Of a DNA stretch of 20,661 nt, positions 14,256 through 20,661 are shown piece after piece (the stretch's first letter is position 1; every line of letters starts with the position of its first letter). This DNA is from JAVZOV01 sp049976445 (GTDB taxonomy: Archaea; Thermoproteota; Thermoprotei; Gearchaeales; WAQG01), in contig JBMFIF010000027.1 in assembly GCA_049976445.1 (NCBI GenBank), positions 1 to 20,661 on the forward strand, written 5' to 3'. The translations under genes and the position numbers were made by a program. The notes beneath the pieces were generated by a model that was not told where the DNA came from, made no database searches, and saw only the letters and a program-made list of their open reading frames with translations.

Positions 14256-15734
14256 CTAACCTCCCCTCACGATCTCGATTTCGTTAAGAGACTTAGTTGG
14301 TACGTAATATAATGCTATTAGACCACCAATAAAAACTAGTATTTCAATAATTATTATCATCAAGCTAAATTCAGGAGTAATTGGGTTAGGCGTTATAACC
14401 TGTTGATATTGAATGAGACCATAGATCGTCCATGGGCGTCTTCCAATTTCTCTAACGGCCCAACCTGTAGAAGCTGCTATTAGCCCGAGGAACATTGCAA
14501 TAAATGAACTGTAAACGATAAACTTCTCTGTGGACATTCTAGTGATTGTTGTAACAAGTTTGTCTATCTTTTTACTGTATACTCCCAAAAACGCTACACC
14601 AAATAGGAATAAAGCAATGCCGGAAATAACCATGGAGTAATAGAATATGGTAATTAATGGTTGGATCTGCTGTGCTTCTGTAATAGTTTGAATAACAGCG
14701 TTAGGATCGATAGACTTGTTAGTAAACGTCATGAGATCTTTAAACCCTAGAAAATTATATGAGGGATTAAATTCTGTTAAAAGTCCTACCAATGGGTCTT
14801 TGCCACCATTAAATCCTTCCATAATTAAGAACTTCACATATTGGAATTCATACACAATTCTAGCCATGAAATCTCCAGATAACGGCATGATTATTGATGT
14901 GATGCTCCCAACACCATAAGCTATTTTTGCAGCTTTAAGGTAAAAATTCTTAAGATCAACTCTAGGACCTTTTAAATAAAAGAATGAATATACACTAGCG
15001 GTTTCAAATGCTGCTATGATTATGGTTGCAAGTATTGTGTGAATGACTGTTGCAAGGGCGTTTGGGTTAAACAGGACGATAAATGGATCGTAAAGCAAGT
15101 AGCCTAAGGCTTGAATTGTTTTGGGATCTGCAAGAACTATGGATCCTGTTTTTGGTAATACGTTATATATTGTGATTAATGCTGTAGCGTTTACTTTAGA
15201 GGGGCCTAATTCTGGTGTCCACGGTAGGATGTTTTGAACTAATGTGCCAGTTCCCCATGGTGTTTGCATCCATGCATTAACTGTAAGTATTAACCATGCC
15301 GATGCGTTGGAGCCGATAAGAATGCCAAGTCCTAAAGCCCAATGTGTCCATGGATTTTTGAATTTATTCCATGTGTATAAGTATGCTGCTAGAAAGGTAA
15401 CTTCGATTAAAAAAGCAAATAATTCAAAATATAATGGTATGAAAAAGAAGCTTCCGATTGCTAGAATCGTTCCTGACCATATTTGTACAAGACCGAACTC
15501 AACTAATGTTCCTGTTACAGCTCCAAAGCCGAATGAAATAGCCCAAACCATTGATGTTCTTTTTGCAGCTTCAATATACTCTTTATCTCTATGTAGTATT
15601 CCTAGCGCTTCATAAATAAGTACTAGGTATGGTAAACCTACTGCAAGTATTAGAAAGAAACCATGAATATATATTCCTAAAATAGTCATGGGCATAGCAG
15701 CATTTGCATTCATTAAACTACTTAACTCTGTCAT
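14256..15734 (-). CDS. cydA: cytochrome bd-type quinol oxidase subunit I
   Basis: CydA carries hemes b558, b595 and d and reduces O2 with quinol at the cytoplasmic membrane. The 492-residue protein has about nine helices. It keeps H24 (IYIHGFFLILAVG, the b595/d-site ligand), GAVTGTLVEFGLVQIW, glutamates E104 and E111 in FELFAFLIE, H232 (VIHTIL) and M368 (YYSMVISG) as b558 ligands, and GRRPW (431-435) of the quinol site. The Q-loop region is short. The ligand set looks complete, so this is probably the catalytic subunit. Start ATG 15734 follows a TTTATATA box by 26 bp (leaderless). The CydA-like partner follows with zero gap. No cydB, cydX or cydCD is nearby. It is divergent from a HTH_10 regulator. 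Confidence 0.9.
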   Translation of the reverse strand: MTELSSLMNANAAMPMTILGIYIHGFFLILAVGLPYLVLIYEALGILHRDKEYIEAAKRTSMVWAISFGFGAVTGTLVEFGLVQIWSGTILAIGSFFFIPLYFELFAFLIEVTFLAAYLYTWNKFKNPWTHWALGLGILIGSNASAWLILTVNAWMQTPWGTGTLVQNILPWTPELGPSKVNATALITIYNVLPKTGSIVLADPKTIQALGYLLYDPFIVLFNPNALATVIHTILATIIIAAFETASVYSFFYLKGPRVDLKNFYLKAAKIAYGVGSITSIIMPLSGDFMARIVYEFQYVKFLIMEGFNGGKDPLVGLLTEFNPSYNFLGFKDLMTFTNKSIDPNAVIQTITEAQQIQPLITIFYYSMVISGIALFLFGVAFLGVYSKKIDKLVTTITRMSTEKFIVYSSFIAMFLGLIAASTGWAVREIGRRPWTIYGLIQYQQVITPNPITPEFSLMIIIIEILVFIGGLIALYYVPTKSLNEIEIVRGG

Positions 15735-15837
15735 TTCATTAAGTATTTCAGAATTAGAGTATATAAAGCTAATCCCGCATTTATATGGGATTTGAAGGAA
15801 AATAATATAAGATAGCTGATATATATCTTAATATGCT
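15735..15837. promoter_or_regulatory. divergent promoters of cydA and the HTH_10 regulator with a central dyad
   Basis: For cydA the minus-strand TTTATATA lies at 15760-15767. For the regulator TAATATAA lies at 15803-15810, 28 bp before ATG 15838. Both transcripts would be almost leaderless. Between the boxes, AATCCC (15771-15776) and GGGATT (15787-15792) form a perfect dyad with a 10-bp spacer. It abuts the presumed cydA BRE and lies just upstream of the regulator's promoter, a position suited to a shared operator. Confidence 0.6.
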
Positions 15838-16485
15838 ATGAAGATCGTAACACTCCTAATGAATCCACCATGCCCATGGGCCATACCTATTATAAAATCT
15901 GAAGCTGATGTAAAAATATACAGTTGCAGATATCCTAAGAATAGCATGGGTGCCGAAGCATTGGTGGAGGTAAGGCATAATAATGATCTAAAAAATATTA
16001 TTCGTCAGATATATGATAATCCATTAGTAAAAAATGTTGAACTTTTTCAAATTAATGAAAATACATCATATGGTATTATAGAAAGCAAGAGGTGTACTTG
16101 TAGGATTGTAGGATTATCAAGATACCATATCCTAAGAGCAAGAATAAGCAATGATGGAAGATTTCAAATTACCTTAGTAACTGATAGTAAACATCCACTA
16201 GAACCGTTAGTGAAACAGTTAAAAAACAATAATGTTGATGTAACGATAAAATCCTTATATGATATTAAACGCAAAAGTGATGAAAGAAGAATAACATTAA
16301 AGCAGAACATGGTCATCAAATATGCCCTAGAAAGTGGATTTTTTGACTATCCACGTCGAATATCAATAAATGAAATTGCGCGAAATCTTAACTTATCACC
16401 ATCTACTGTTTCAGAAATCATTCGAAGAGGACTCAAACGAATATTAAACGATTACTATAAAGAGTTCATAATAGAAAAAGAATAA
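15838..16485 (+). CDS. HTH_10 (Bat-type) transcriptional regulator divergent from cydA
   Basis: This 215-residue protein has a C-terminal helix-turn-helix of the bacterio-opsin-activator type (about 153-203). The segment LKQNMVIKYALESGFFDYPRRISINEIARNLNLSPSTVSEIIRRGLKRI follows the family's pattern of a helical lead, a YFDxPR turn and the recognition helix. The N-terminal part (1-150) is an alpha/beta sensor-like domain with four cysteines, CPW (C12), C30 and CTC (C86, C88), which could bind metal or a redox cofactor. In other archaea such regulators control respiratory and light-driven genes. Divergence from cydA and the dyad between them make it a likely oxygen- or redox-responsive regulator of cydA and of itself. 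That role is inference. Confidence 0.8.
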   Translation: MKIVTLLMNPPCPWAIPIIKSEADVKIYSCRYPKNSMGAEALVEVRHNNDLKNIIRQIYDNPLVKNVELFQINENTSYGIIESKRCTCRIVGLSRYHILRARISNDGRFQITLVTDSKHPLEPLVKQLKNNNVDVTIKSLYDIKRKSDERRITLKQNMVIKYALESGFFDYPRRISINEIARNLNLSPSTVSEIIRRGLKRILNDYYKEFIIEKE

Positions 16486-16625
16486 TGTCTTGAGGTTCCA
16501 TCAACGAACTCCATTCTTTAAAGATAGGAGAATATTTCCTTAACACATGAATAAAAGGACTTTAAATAGATTTCATAAAATAAAGAATATAAGATAAGAC
16601 TGTTTATTTTTGGATAGGGAATTCT

Positions 16626-17132
16626 ATGGTAGAGATTAAACTTAATCCAATAGGTGTTGTTCATACTGTCTCATCTGATGATATGATAAAAAGTGCGTTT
16701 AAAGGCGTTGATGGTATTATAGAAATTTTTCCTGAATATGCTGATGGTTTAATCGGTATTGATGGATTCTCACATATAATTTTGATTGCATACCTGCATA
16801 AGGTTACAAATGAGAATATGAGGACTCTGAAAATTAGACATCGTAGACTTCAAAGACTTGGAATATCTATTGATGATCTACCAGAGGTGGGTGTTTTTTG
16901 TAGTGATTCTCCACATCGTCCTAATCCAATAGCTTTAACTATTGTTCAGCTGGTTAAACGGGAAGATAGATTCCTTCACGTTAAGAATTTAGACTTGTTC
17001 AATGAAACTCCTATACTGGATATTAAACCATACACACCAGATAGGATTGTGAAGGAAATTAAGTTGCCTCAATGGTATGTTAAAATGCATGAGCATGTTA
17101 GGAAAATATTGGGTGATGATGCTTGTGTATAG
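16626..17132 (+). CDS. TrmO/TsaA-family tRNA methyltransferase-like protein
   Basis: TrmO methylates the N6 of threonylcarbamoyladenosine-37 in tRNA using SAM. The 168-residue protein has the family's opening LNPIGVVHT, the GIDGFSHIILIAYLH core strand, and the SAM-site signature GVFCSDSPHRPNPIALT (98-114). It then has LDIKPYTPD, and it ends after a C-terminal helix. It differs from the usual by SDSPHRP instead of R-SPHRP and LFNETP instead of DGTP, as in several archaeal members. The longer bacterial C-terminal domain is absent, so tRNA recognition may differ. The start is ATG 16626, with a TTTATTTTT tract at about 16602-16610. The gene is convergent with the nucleotidyltransferase gene, 11 bp apart. 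Confidence 0.82.
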   Translation: MVEIKLNPIGVVHTVSSDDMIKSAFKGVDGIIEIFPEYADGLIGIDGFSHIILIAYLHKVTNENMRTLKIRHRRLQRLGISIDDLPEVGVFCSDSPHRPNPIALTIVQLVKREDRFLHVKNLDLFNETPILDIKPYTPDRIVKEIKLPQWYVKMHEHVRKILGDDACV

Positions 17133-17143
17133 GGGAATATTTT

Positions 17144-18091
17144 CTATTCTTTTTCAGGTATAATTCTACCATATTTATAATTTATTATCACTAGCTTATT
17201 GTTATTTATATTTTGCAATATTCCTTGCACTTTTATCAATGATCCTTTTGGAGCAATTTCCCAGAATCTTGATCGATAAGAAATTACTTTGATTGGCATG
17301 TTTGAGTCTAGAGAACCTTCTATGATTTCTATTGGTTTTATTATGTAACTTGGTGGGAAAAGCATGGATGCGGTGTCATCTAGTATTACGCCTTTAAATT
17401 TAGTTGCGCCTAATGTTGATCCTAGGTTCCATGCAGTATAATCAAATAATTTTATTGAATACATGTGTTCTTTAAAGATACCTTGTACAATTTTTCTTTT
17501 CTCGATTAGCTTGAATAGTTTGTAATCTATGGGTGTGTCGCTTCTTTCTTTCCACAGTTCTCTAATCTTTTTTCCATAAACTGGTCTTGTAAGCTTATTT
17601 TCTCTTAGTTTTTTAAGACGTTGATATATGTATTTTGATGTTTCAAGATTACCATAGAATATAAGGTCAATGTCAGAATTAGTTGTACTTGCGTTAAGCA
17701 ATCGTGATCCGGTGATGCCTAAATCTCGAAGTATTTTGTTATCATTATTTGAGATTAAATAGACTAATTCTTTAATTATTGTGTCTCTTTCTATCATATC
17801 TTGTAATGTTGTCTTTGGATTAAAAACATATTTTATATCATCATATTTTAGTAATGGGAATTCTGTTTCTCCGATTCTTTCAATAATGGTCGGTTTTAAT
17901 TTTCGTAGGTAATTGATGGCAGTTATAGGGTCTGAAAGTTTTTTATATTTCTTATTGTTGATTGTGCGGTCTCCAAATGGGTCAGGGATGTATTTTGGAT
18001 ATGCCCATACTCCATTGTTTTTAGGTAAACCTACTACATAATAAATGATATCCAAGTCATCCATTACTGCGTATCCGTCTAGCAATTCCAT
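17144..18091 (-). CDS. nucleotidyltransferase-fold protein with extended N-terminal domain
   Basis: The 315-residue protein contains the nucleotidyltransferase signature LGITGSRLLNAS...SDIDLIF, with GS at 128-129 and D140/D142 as metal-binding acids. The N-terminal region (1-90) carries AYPKYIPDPFGDR, seen in a group of archaeal nucleotidyltransferases with no assigned role. The C-terminal region (about 230-315) is beta-rich, ends in YKYGRIIPEKE, and could be a nucleic-acid-binding domain. Acceptors (tRNA, protein, small molecule) are unknown. It is an operon partner of gcvT, with ATG 18091 two bases after the gcvT TAG, so coupled translation is expected. The third catalytic acid is not certain. 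Confidence 0.72.
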   Translation of the reverse strand: MELLDGYAVMDDLDIIYYVVGLPKNNGVWAYPKYIPDPFGDRTINNKKYKKLSDPITAINYLRKLKPTIIERIGETEFPLLKYDDIKYVFNPKTTLQDMIERDTIIKELVYLISNNDNKILRDLGITGSRLLNASTTNSDIDLIFYGNLETSKYIYQRLKKLRENKLTRPVYGKKIRELWKERSDTPIDYKLFKLIEKRKIVQGIFKEHMYSIKLFDYTAWNLGSTLGATKFKGVILDDTASMLFPPSYIIKPIEIIEGSLDSNMPIKVISYRSRFWEIAPKGSLIKVQGILQNINNNKLVIINYKYGRIIPEKE

Positions 18092-18093
18092 GT

Positions 18094-19188
18094 CTACTGA
18101 AATAAGCTTCCACGTACAAACGGAAAGTCTACTATTTTTGCCTCAAATGTTTTTTCACGTATTTTAATATCAGCTGTACCTCCTATTAATGCATGAGTAG
18201 GTTTCATATATGCCATAGCAATATTTTTATCTAATATGGGTGAATAACCGCCACTTGTTACATAGCCTACTTCCATATCACTGATTAGCACTTTTGACCC
18301 GTGTCTAGGTACTGAGCCTTTATCCTTCATTATTAGGCCTACTCTGACTTTTTGTACACCATTTTTTAGTTGTTTTTCGAGCGCCTGTTTTCCTATGTAA
18401 TCAGGTTTTTTAAGTGTGAAGACCCAGTATCTAGCCTCAAGAGGCGTTGTATTCTCATCTATATCGGAACCATAAAGTAAGAAACCGGCCTCCAATCTTA
18501 GTGTATCTCTTGAAATTATACCGACAGGATTTAATCCTTCATCAATCAATGATTTATATAACTTTTCACCATATTCTTTCTTTACTATAAGTTCGTAACC
18601 TTTTTCACCAGTCCATCCACCACCTGATAACATAAAAACTTCAGTGTTCAATATGTTTATATTTAGTATAAAATCTCCTATACCAAGGTTTTCTATATTG
18701 CTGACGTATTTTGACATGAATTCTGGTGCTTTTGGTCCTTGTATGGCCAACATTACTGTATCAAACGTAATATCGTTAATATTAATATTAAATCCATCAC
18801 TGTTATCCTTCATCCATTTTATAACTTTATCCCTGTTTATTGCATTGCATACTATGAGATAGTTAGATTGGTCTATCATATATACTGTGACATCATCAAT
18901 AAAACCTCCATGTTCGTTTAGCATTGCAGTAGGCATTATAGCTTTTCCGGGTTTCAGTTTCATAATATTTTTTGCGATTAATCTATCAAGAAATACTGCA
19001 ACATCTTTTCCTTGCACTAATATCCTACCCATATGGCTTATATCAAAAAGTCCTACATTAGATCTTACTAATTTATGTTCATCAATAACACTTCCATAGT
19101 TCATGGCAACGTTCCAACCTGCAAAATCTCCAATGGTAGCGCCTAAACTCTTGTGAACATGAATTAATGGTACATCAAATCCTGACAA
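18094..19188 (-). CDS. gcvT: aminomethyltransferase, glycine cleavage T protein
   Basis: GcvT takes the aminomethyl group from lipoyl-GcvH and passes the methylene to tetrahydrofolate, releasing ammonia. The 364-residue protein has the normal N terminus LGATIGDFAGWNVAMNYG (15-32), then GLFDISHMGRI, GGFIDDVTVY with D98/D99 of the folate pocket, RLEAGFLLYGSDIDE, and the C-terminal beta barrel to FPFVRG. Its start is TTG 19188, preceded by GGTGAG at 19193-19198. The next internal Met (residue 29) would remove family-conserved sequence. An ATG in the same frame at 19200 is cut off by TAG at 19189-19191. The TATA-like TAATATTTAT (19225-19234) fits either. No gcvH, gcvP or lipoate genes are nearby, so the rest of the system must be elsewhere. 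Confidence 0.9.
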   Translation of the reverse strand: MSGFDVPLIHVHKSLGATIGDFAGWNVAMNYGSVIDEHKLVRSNVGLFDISHMGRILVQGKDVAVFLDRLIAKNIMKLKPGKAIMPTAMLNEHGGFIDDVTVYMIDQSNYLIVCNAINRDKVIKWMKDNSDGFNININDITFDTVMLAIQGPKAPEFMSKYVSNIENLGIGDFILNINILNTEVFMLSGGGWTGEKGYELIVKKEYGEKLYKSLIDEGLNPVGIISRDTLRLEAGFLLYGSDIDENTTPLEARYWVFTLKKPDYIGKQALEKQLKNGVQKVRVGLIMKDKGSVPRHGSKVLISDMEVGYVTSGGYSPILDKNIAMAYMKPTHALIGGTADIKIREKTFEAKIVDFPFVRGSLFQ

Positions 19189-19200
19189 CTAGCTCACCAT

Positions 19201-19430
19201 TTAATTAAATACAAAAACAACAATTAATATTTATGGTTTTCACGATAACTCTTTTTCCTACTTAAAGATCATGCTTCTTAGAACTCTCAGAATTAATACA
19301 TGCACGACTACTATAGAAAAAGTTTTATTTTAAATGATGCTCGTTGCATCCATTGCATTATGTATTAAAAAGGATTCTGCAAACTTAGCAATTCTTATAT
19401 ACTTTATAGTGTGATTAGTATTGAGATTCC
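19201..19430. promoter_or_regulatory. gcvT/dcd divergent intergenic region with promoters
   Basis: The 230-bp gap holds the gcvT TATA-like box at 19225-19234 (minus) and the dcd box CTTATATA at 19394-19401 (plus, 30 bp before ATG 19431). A small hairpin GATGC/GCATC lies at about 19336-19350. A 27-codon open frame (19334-19414) covers the dcd promoter and is taken as chance. No RNA gene is recognisable. Confidence 0.5.
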
Positions 19431-19967
19431 ATGATACTTAGTGATTTTGATCTGAAAAATTACATAGCATCTAAAAGGATTATCATAGAACCATTTGCAT
19501 CTGAGATTATTAGGGAGAATGGGCTTGATCTTAGGTTGGGTAATCAATTAGCACGAATGAAAAATGTTGATATGCCATTTGATATTAGACGGCCAAATAA
19601 TATTAATGATTATTATGTGATAGAAAGTGCTGAAAGTTTTATAATAAATCCGTATGAACATGTTCTTACTGTTACGATGGAATATTTAGAATTACCTACT
19701 GATGTAATGGCTTTTGTTGAGTTGAGGAGCACATTTGCTAGGCTTGGGCTTTTTATACCACCAACTATAGTAGATGCTAATTTTAAAGGCCAATTAACTA
19801 TAGAACTTATAGGAGGGCCATTCCCAGTTAAGCTCTATGCTGGTGAAAGATTTTTGCATCTAATTTTTGCTAAGCTCACTAGTCCAGTTGAAAAACCATA
19901 TTCCGGAAAGTATCAAGGACAGCGAGGGGTCACATTACCTAAGCCGGATTTTCATTCAAACAAATAA
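19431..19967 (+). CDS. dcd: dCTP deaminase
   Basis: Dcd converts dCTP to dUTP, the first step towards dUMP for thymidylate synthesis. It forms trimers in the cytosol. The 178-residue protein opens with MILSDFDLKNYI, then GLDLRLG (31-37). It carries RSTFARLG (99-106), the catalytic-loop VDANFKGQLTIEL with E125 as the general base, LYAGERF and the C-terminal KYQGQRGVTLP. The length is normal for archaea. RST replaces the usual RSS. Bifunctional archaeal forms that also hydrolyse dUTP exist, and I cannot tell them apart from this sequence. The gene is monocistronic and its ATG is almost leaderless behind the TATA box at 19394-19401. Confidence 0.92.
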   Translation: MILSDFDLKNYIASKRIIIEPFASEIIRENGLDLRLGNQLARMKNVDMPFDIRRPNNINDYYVIESAESFIINPYEHVLTVTMEYLELPTDVMAFVELRSTFARLGLFIPPTIVDANFKGQLTIELIGGPFPVKLYAGERFLHLIFAKLTSPVEKPYSGKYQGQRGVTLPKPDFHSNK

Positions 19968-19994
19968 ATTATAGAGTTCATTAAAAAGATCACT

Positions 19995-20468
19995 TTAAGT
20001 ACCTTTAATAATATTTTGGAACATAATTATGAATTTTTTCACATACCTGTAAAGTATAGCAATTATAGCACTTATTGTTAATACTGCATAGGTTCTAAAT
20101 ACAATCTCGCTTATTGGTAATATATTCTCAAAAACCTTTAACACCATGAAATACATTTGTGTCAAAATAAATAAGACGATAATTAAGGTAATTATAGTGT
20201 ATATCATGTTAATAAGTATTTTCAGTGATAATTGAGTAGTTTTAATACGTAGCTCACTAAATATTTGTATCATGATATTCTTAACATCTTTATATAAAAG
20301 ACCCAGGATTGATATAATAAAAGTAAGATAGCCTGCTACTGCTAAGTAAATTATTAAATATAATGAGAAGCTTGGAATATTAATTGTGATTAAATAGCCC
20401 AATATGGAGATTATTAATGTTGATATGATAAAAATTAATGAAAGATATATTATTAAATCTGTTATCAT
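19995..20468 (-). CDS. four-helix membrane protein of unknown function
   Basis: The 157-residue product is almost entirely hydrophobic, with four likely membrane helices (about 5-25, 37-58, 84-110 and 125-143). A charged loop (KDVKNIMIQIFSELRIKTTQ) and a basic C-terminal tail (RYVKKFIIMFQNIIKGT) suggest cytoplasmic ends. Composition is very Ile/Leu-rich and A/T-rich. No family is recognised. It could be a small transporter subunit or an envelope protein. The gene ends 27 bp from the convergent dcd stop. Confidence 0.55.
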   Translation of the reverse strand: MITDLIIYLSLIFIISTLIISILGYLITINIPSFSLYLIIYLAVAGYLTFIISILGLLYKDVKNIMIQIFSELRIKTTQLSLKILINMIYTIITLIIVLFILTQMYFMVLKVFENILPISEIVFRTYAVLTISAIIAILYRYVKKFIIMFQNIIKGT

Positions 20469-20540
20469 TCTTCGTACATTTTTAAATCGATTTTCGTTAC
20501 CTGTTGATAAAAGCCAATCAAACCTCGCCTTAAACAGTAG

Positions 20541-20560
20541 ATCAAAACTTTTTGTTTGAT
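20541..20560. terminator. possible A/T hairpin at the 3' end of a right-edge minus-strand frame
   Basis: ATCAAA and TTTGAT form a 6-bp stem around an 8-base loop. It overlaps the TGA of the frame at 20542-20655. It is weak and A/T-rich, and could be chance. Confidence 0.2.
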
Positions 20561-20655
20561 TTTATAGCAAATTCGTCATCCTGACCGCTCTTATAAACAC
20601 CCCTCTCAAAAACAACCCCAACACCACCTAGCAGACAAACCAACCACACAACCAA
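20542..20655 (-). CDS. possible C-terminal end of a gene entering from the right edge
   Basis: Read leftwards from the window end, a T/G-rich frame encodes a hydrophobic stretch (LVVWLVCLLGGVGVVF) followed by a polar tail ending GQDDEFAIKSNKKF and TGA, like the last helix and tail of a membrane protein. However, the outermost codon of the window in this frame is TGA, so the frame must start at TTG 20655 or GTG 20649, or the gene was frameshifted. It may equally be a small membrane peptide, or chance in a region of extreme base skew. Confidence 0.25.
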   Translation of the reverse strand: MVVWLVCLLGGVGVVFERGVYKSGQDDEFAIKSNKKF

Positions 20656-20661
20656 AACTCA
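20561..20661. other. right edge with extreme A/C strand bias
   Basis: Bases 20601-20661 contain 28 A, 27 C, 2 G and 4 T on the plus strand. No plus-strand gene or RNA structure is seen. The bias matches the T/G-rich coding strand of some genes here (TackOD1-like gene, alaX), which hints at minus-strand coding. Confidence 0.35.

Noticed and set aside
19189..19191. TAG read through as pyrrolysine at the start of gcvT
   Set aside because: TAG ends other genes here normally (cydA, gcvT itself, the TrmO-like gene), and a TTG start with a good SD explains the gene without recoding.
19334..19414. 27-codon hydrophobic frame upstream of dcd
   Set aside because: It covers the dcd TATA box and has no correctly spaced promoter or Shine-Dalgarno sequence of its own.

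Overview
The window looks like a piece of an archaeal chromosome from the TACK (Thermoproteota-like) side of the tree. The evidence is a set of archaeal genes: aIF1, a crenarchaeal-type Trm112, TmcA, a stand-alone AlaX editing protein, a zinc-ribbon protein with a TackOD1-like core, a HTH_10/Bat-type regulator, and a CydA plus CydA-like oxidase pair in place of bacterial CydAB. The DNA is AT-rich. Most transcription units start with a TATA-like box about 25-35 bp before the ATG, so leaderless mRNAs are probably common. Genes needing a leader show Shine-Dalgarno sequences instead (Nudix gene, gcvT, the CydA-like subunit). I cannot place the organism more finely.

Layout. 1-2.2 kb: a TackOD1-like zinc-ribbon protein, an 85-bp inverted-repeat insertion, a doubtful small ORF, methylmalonyl-CoA epimerase (-), and tRNA-Asn(GTT) (-). 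2.2-4.9 kb: Trm112 (-), the aIF1/zinc-ribbon operon (+), a 203-bp inverted-repeat element touching the 3' end of a four-helix membrane protein gene (-), and AlaX (+). 4.9-9.4 kb: IMP dehydrogenase (-), a large STAND-type ATPase with a TPR array (-), and divergently a tiny HExxH metalloprotein (+). 9.6-13 kb: a ribbon-helix-helix-like protein (+), then on the minus strand a Nudix hydrolase, TmcA and an ASCH-domain protein. 13.1-16.5 kb: the cydA / cydA-like operon (-) and its divergent HTH_10 regulator, sharing a 104-bp promoter region with a dyad. 16.6-20.7 kb: TrmO-like (+), gcvT and a nucleotidyltransferase (- operon), dCTP deaminase (+), a membrane protein (-), and a strongly A/C-rich right edge that may hold the end of another minus-strand gene.

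Functional themes are translation and tRNA quality (tRNA-Asn, aIF1, Trm112, AlaX, TmcA, TrmO-like), nucleotide and one-carbon metabolism (IMPDH, Dcd, Nudix, GcvT), and aerobic respiration (cyd pair and probable regulator). No CRISPR array, phage module or clear defence operon is visible. The points most worth a second look are the oxidase pair with its candidate operator, two non-autonomous insertion-like repeats, the zinc-ribbon fusion protein, and the effector-less STAND ATPase facing the metalloprotein.
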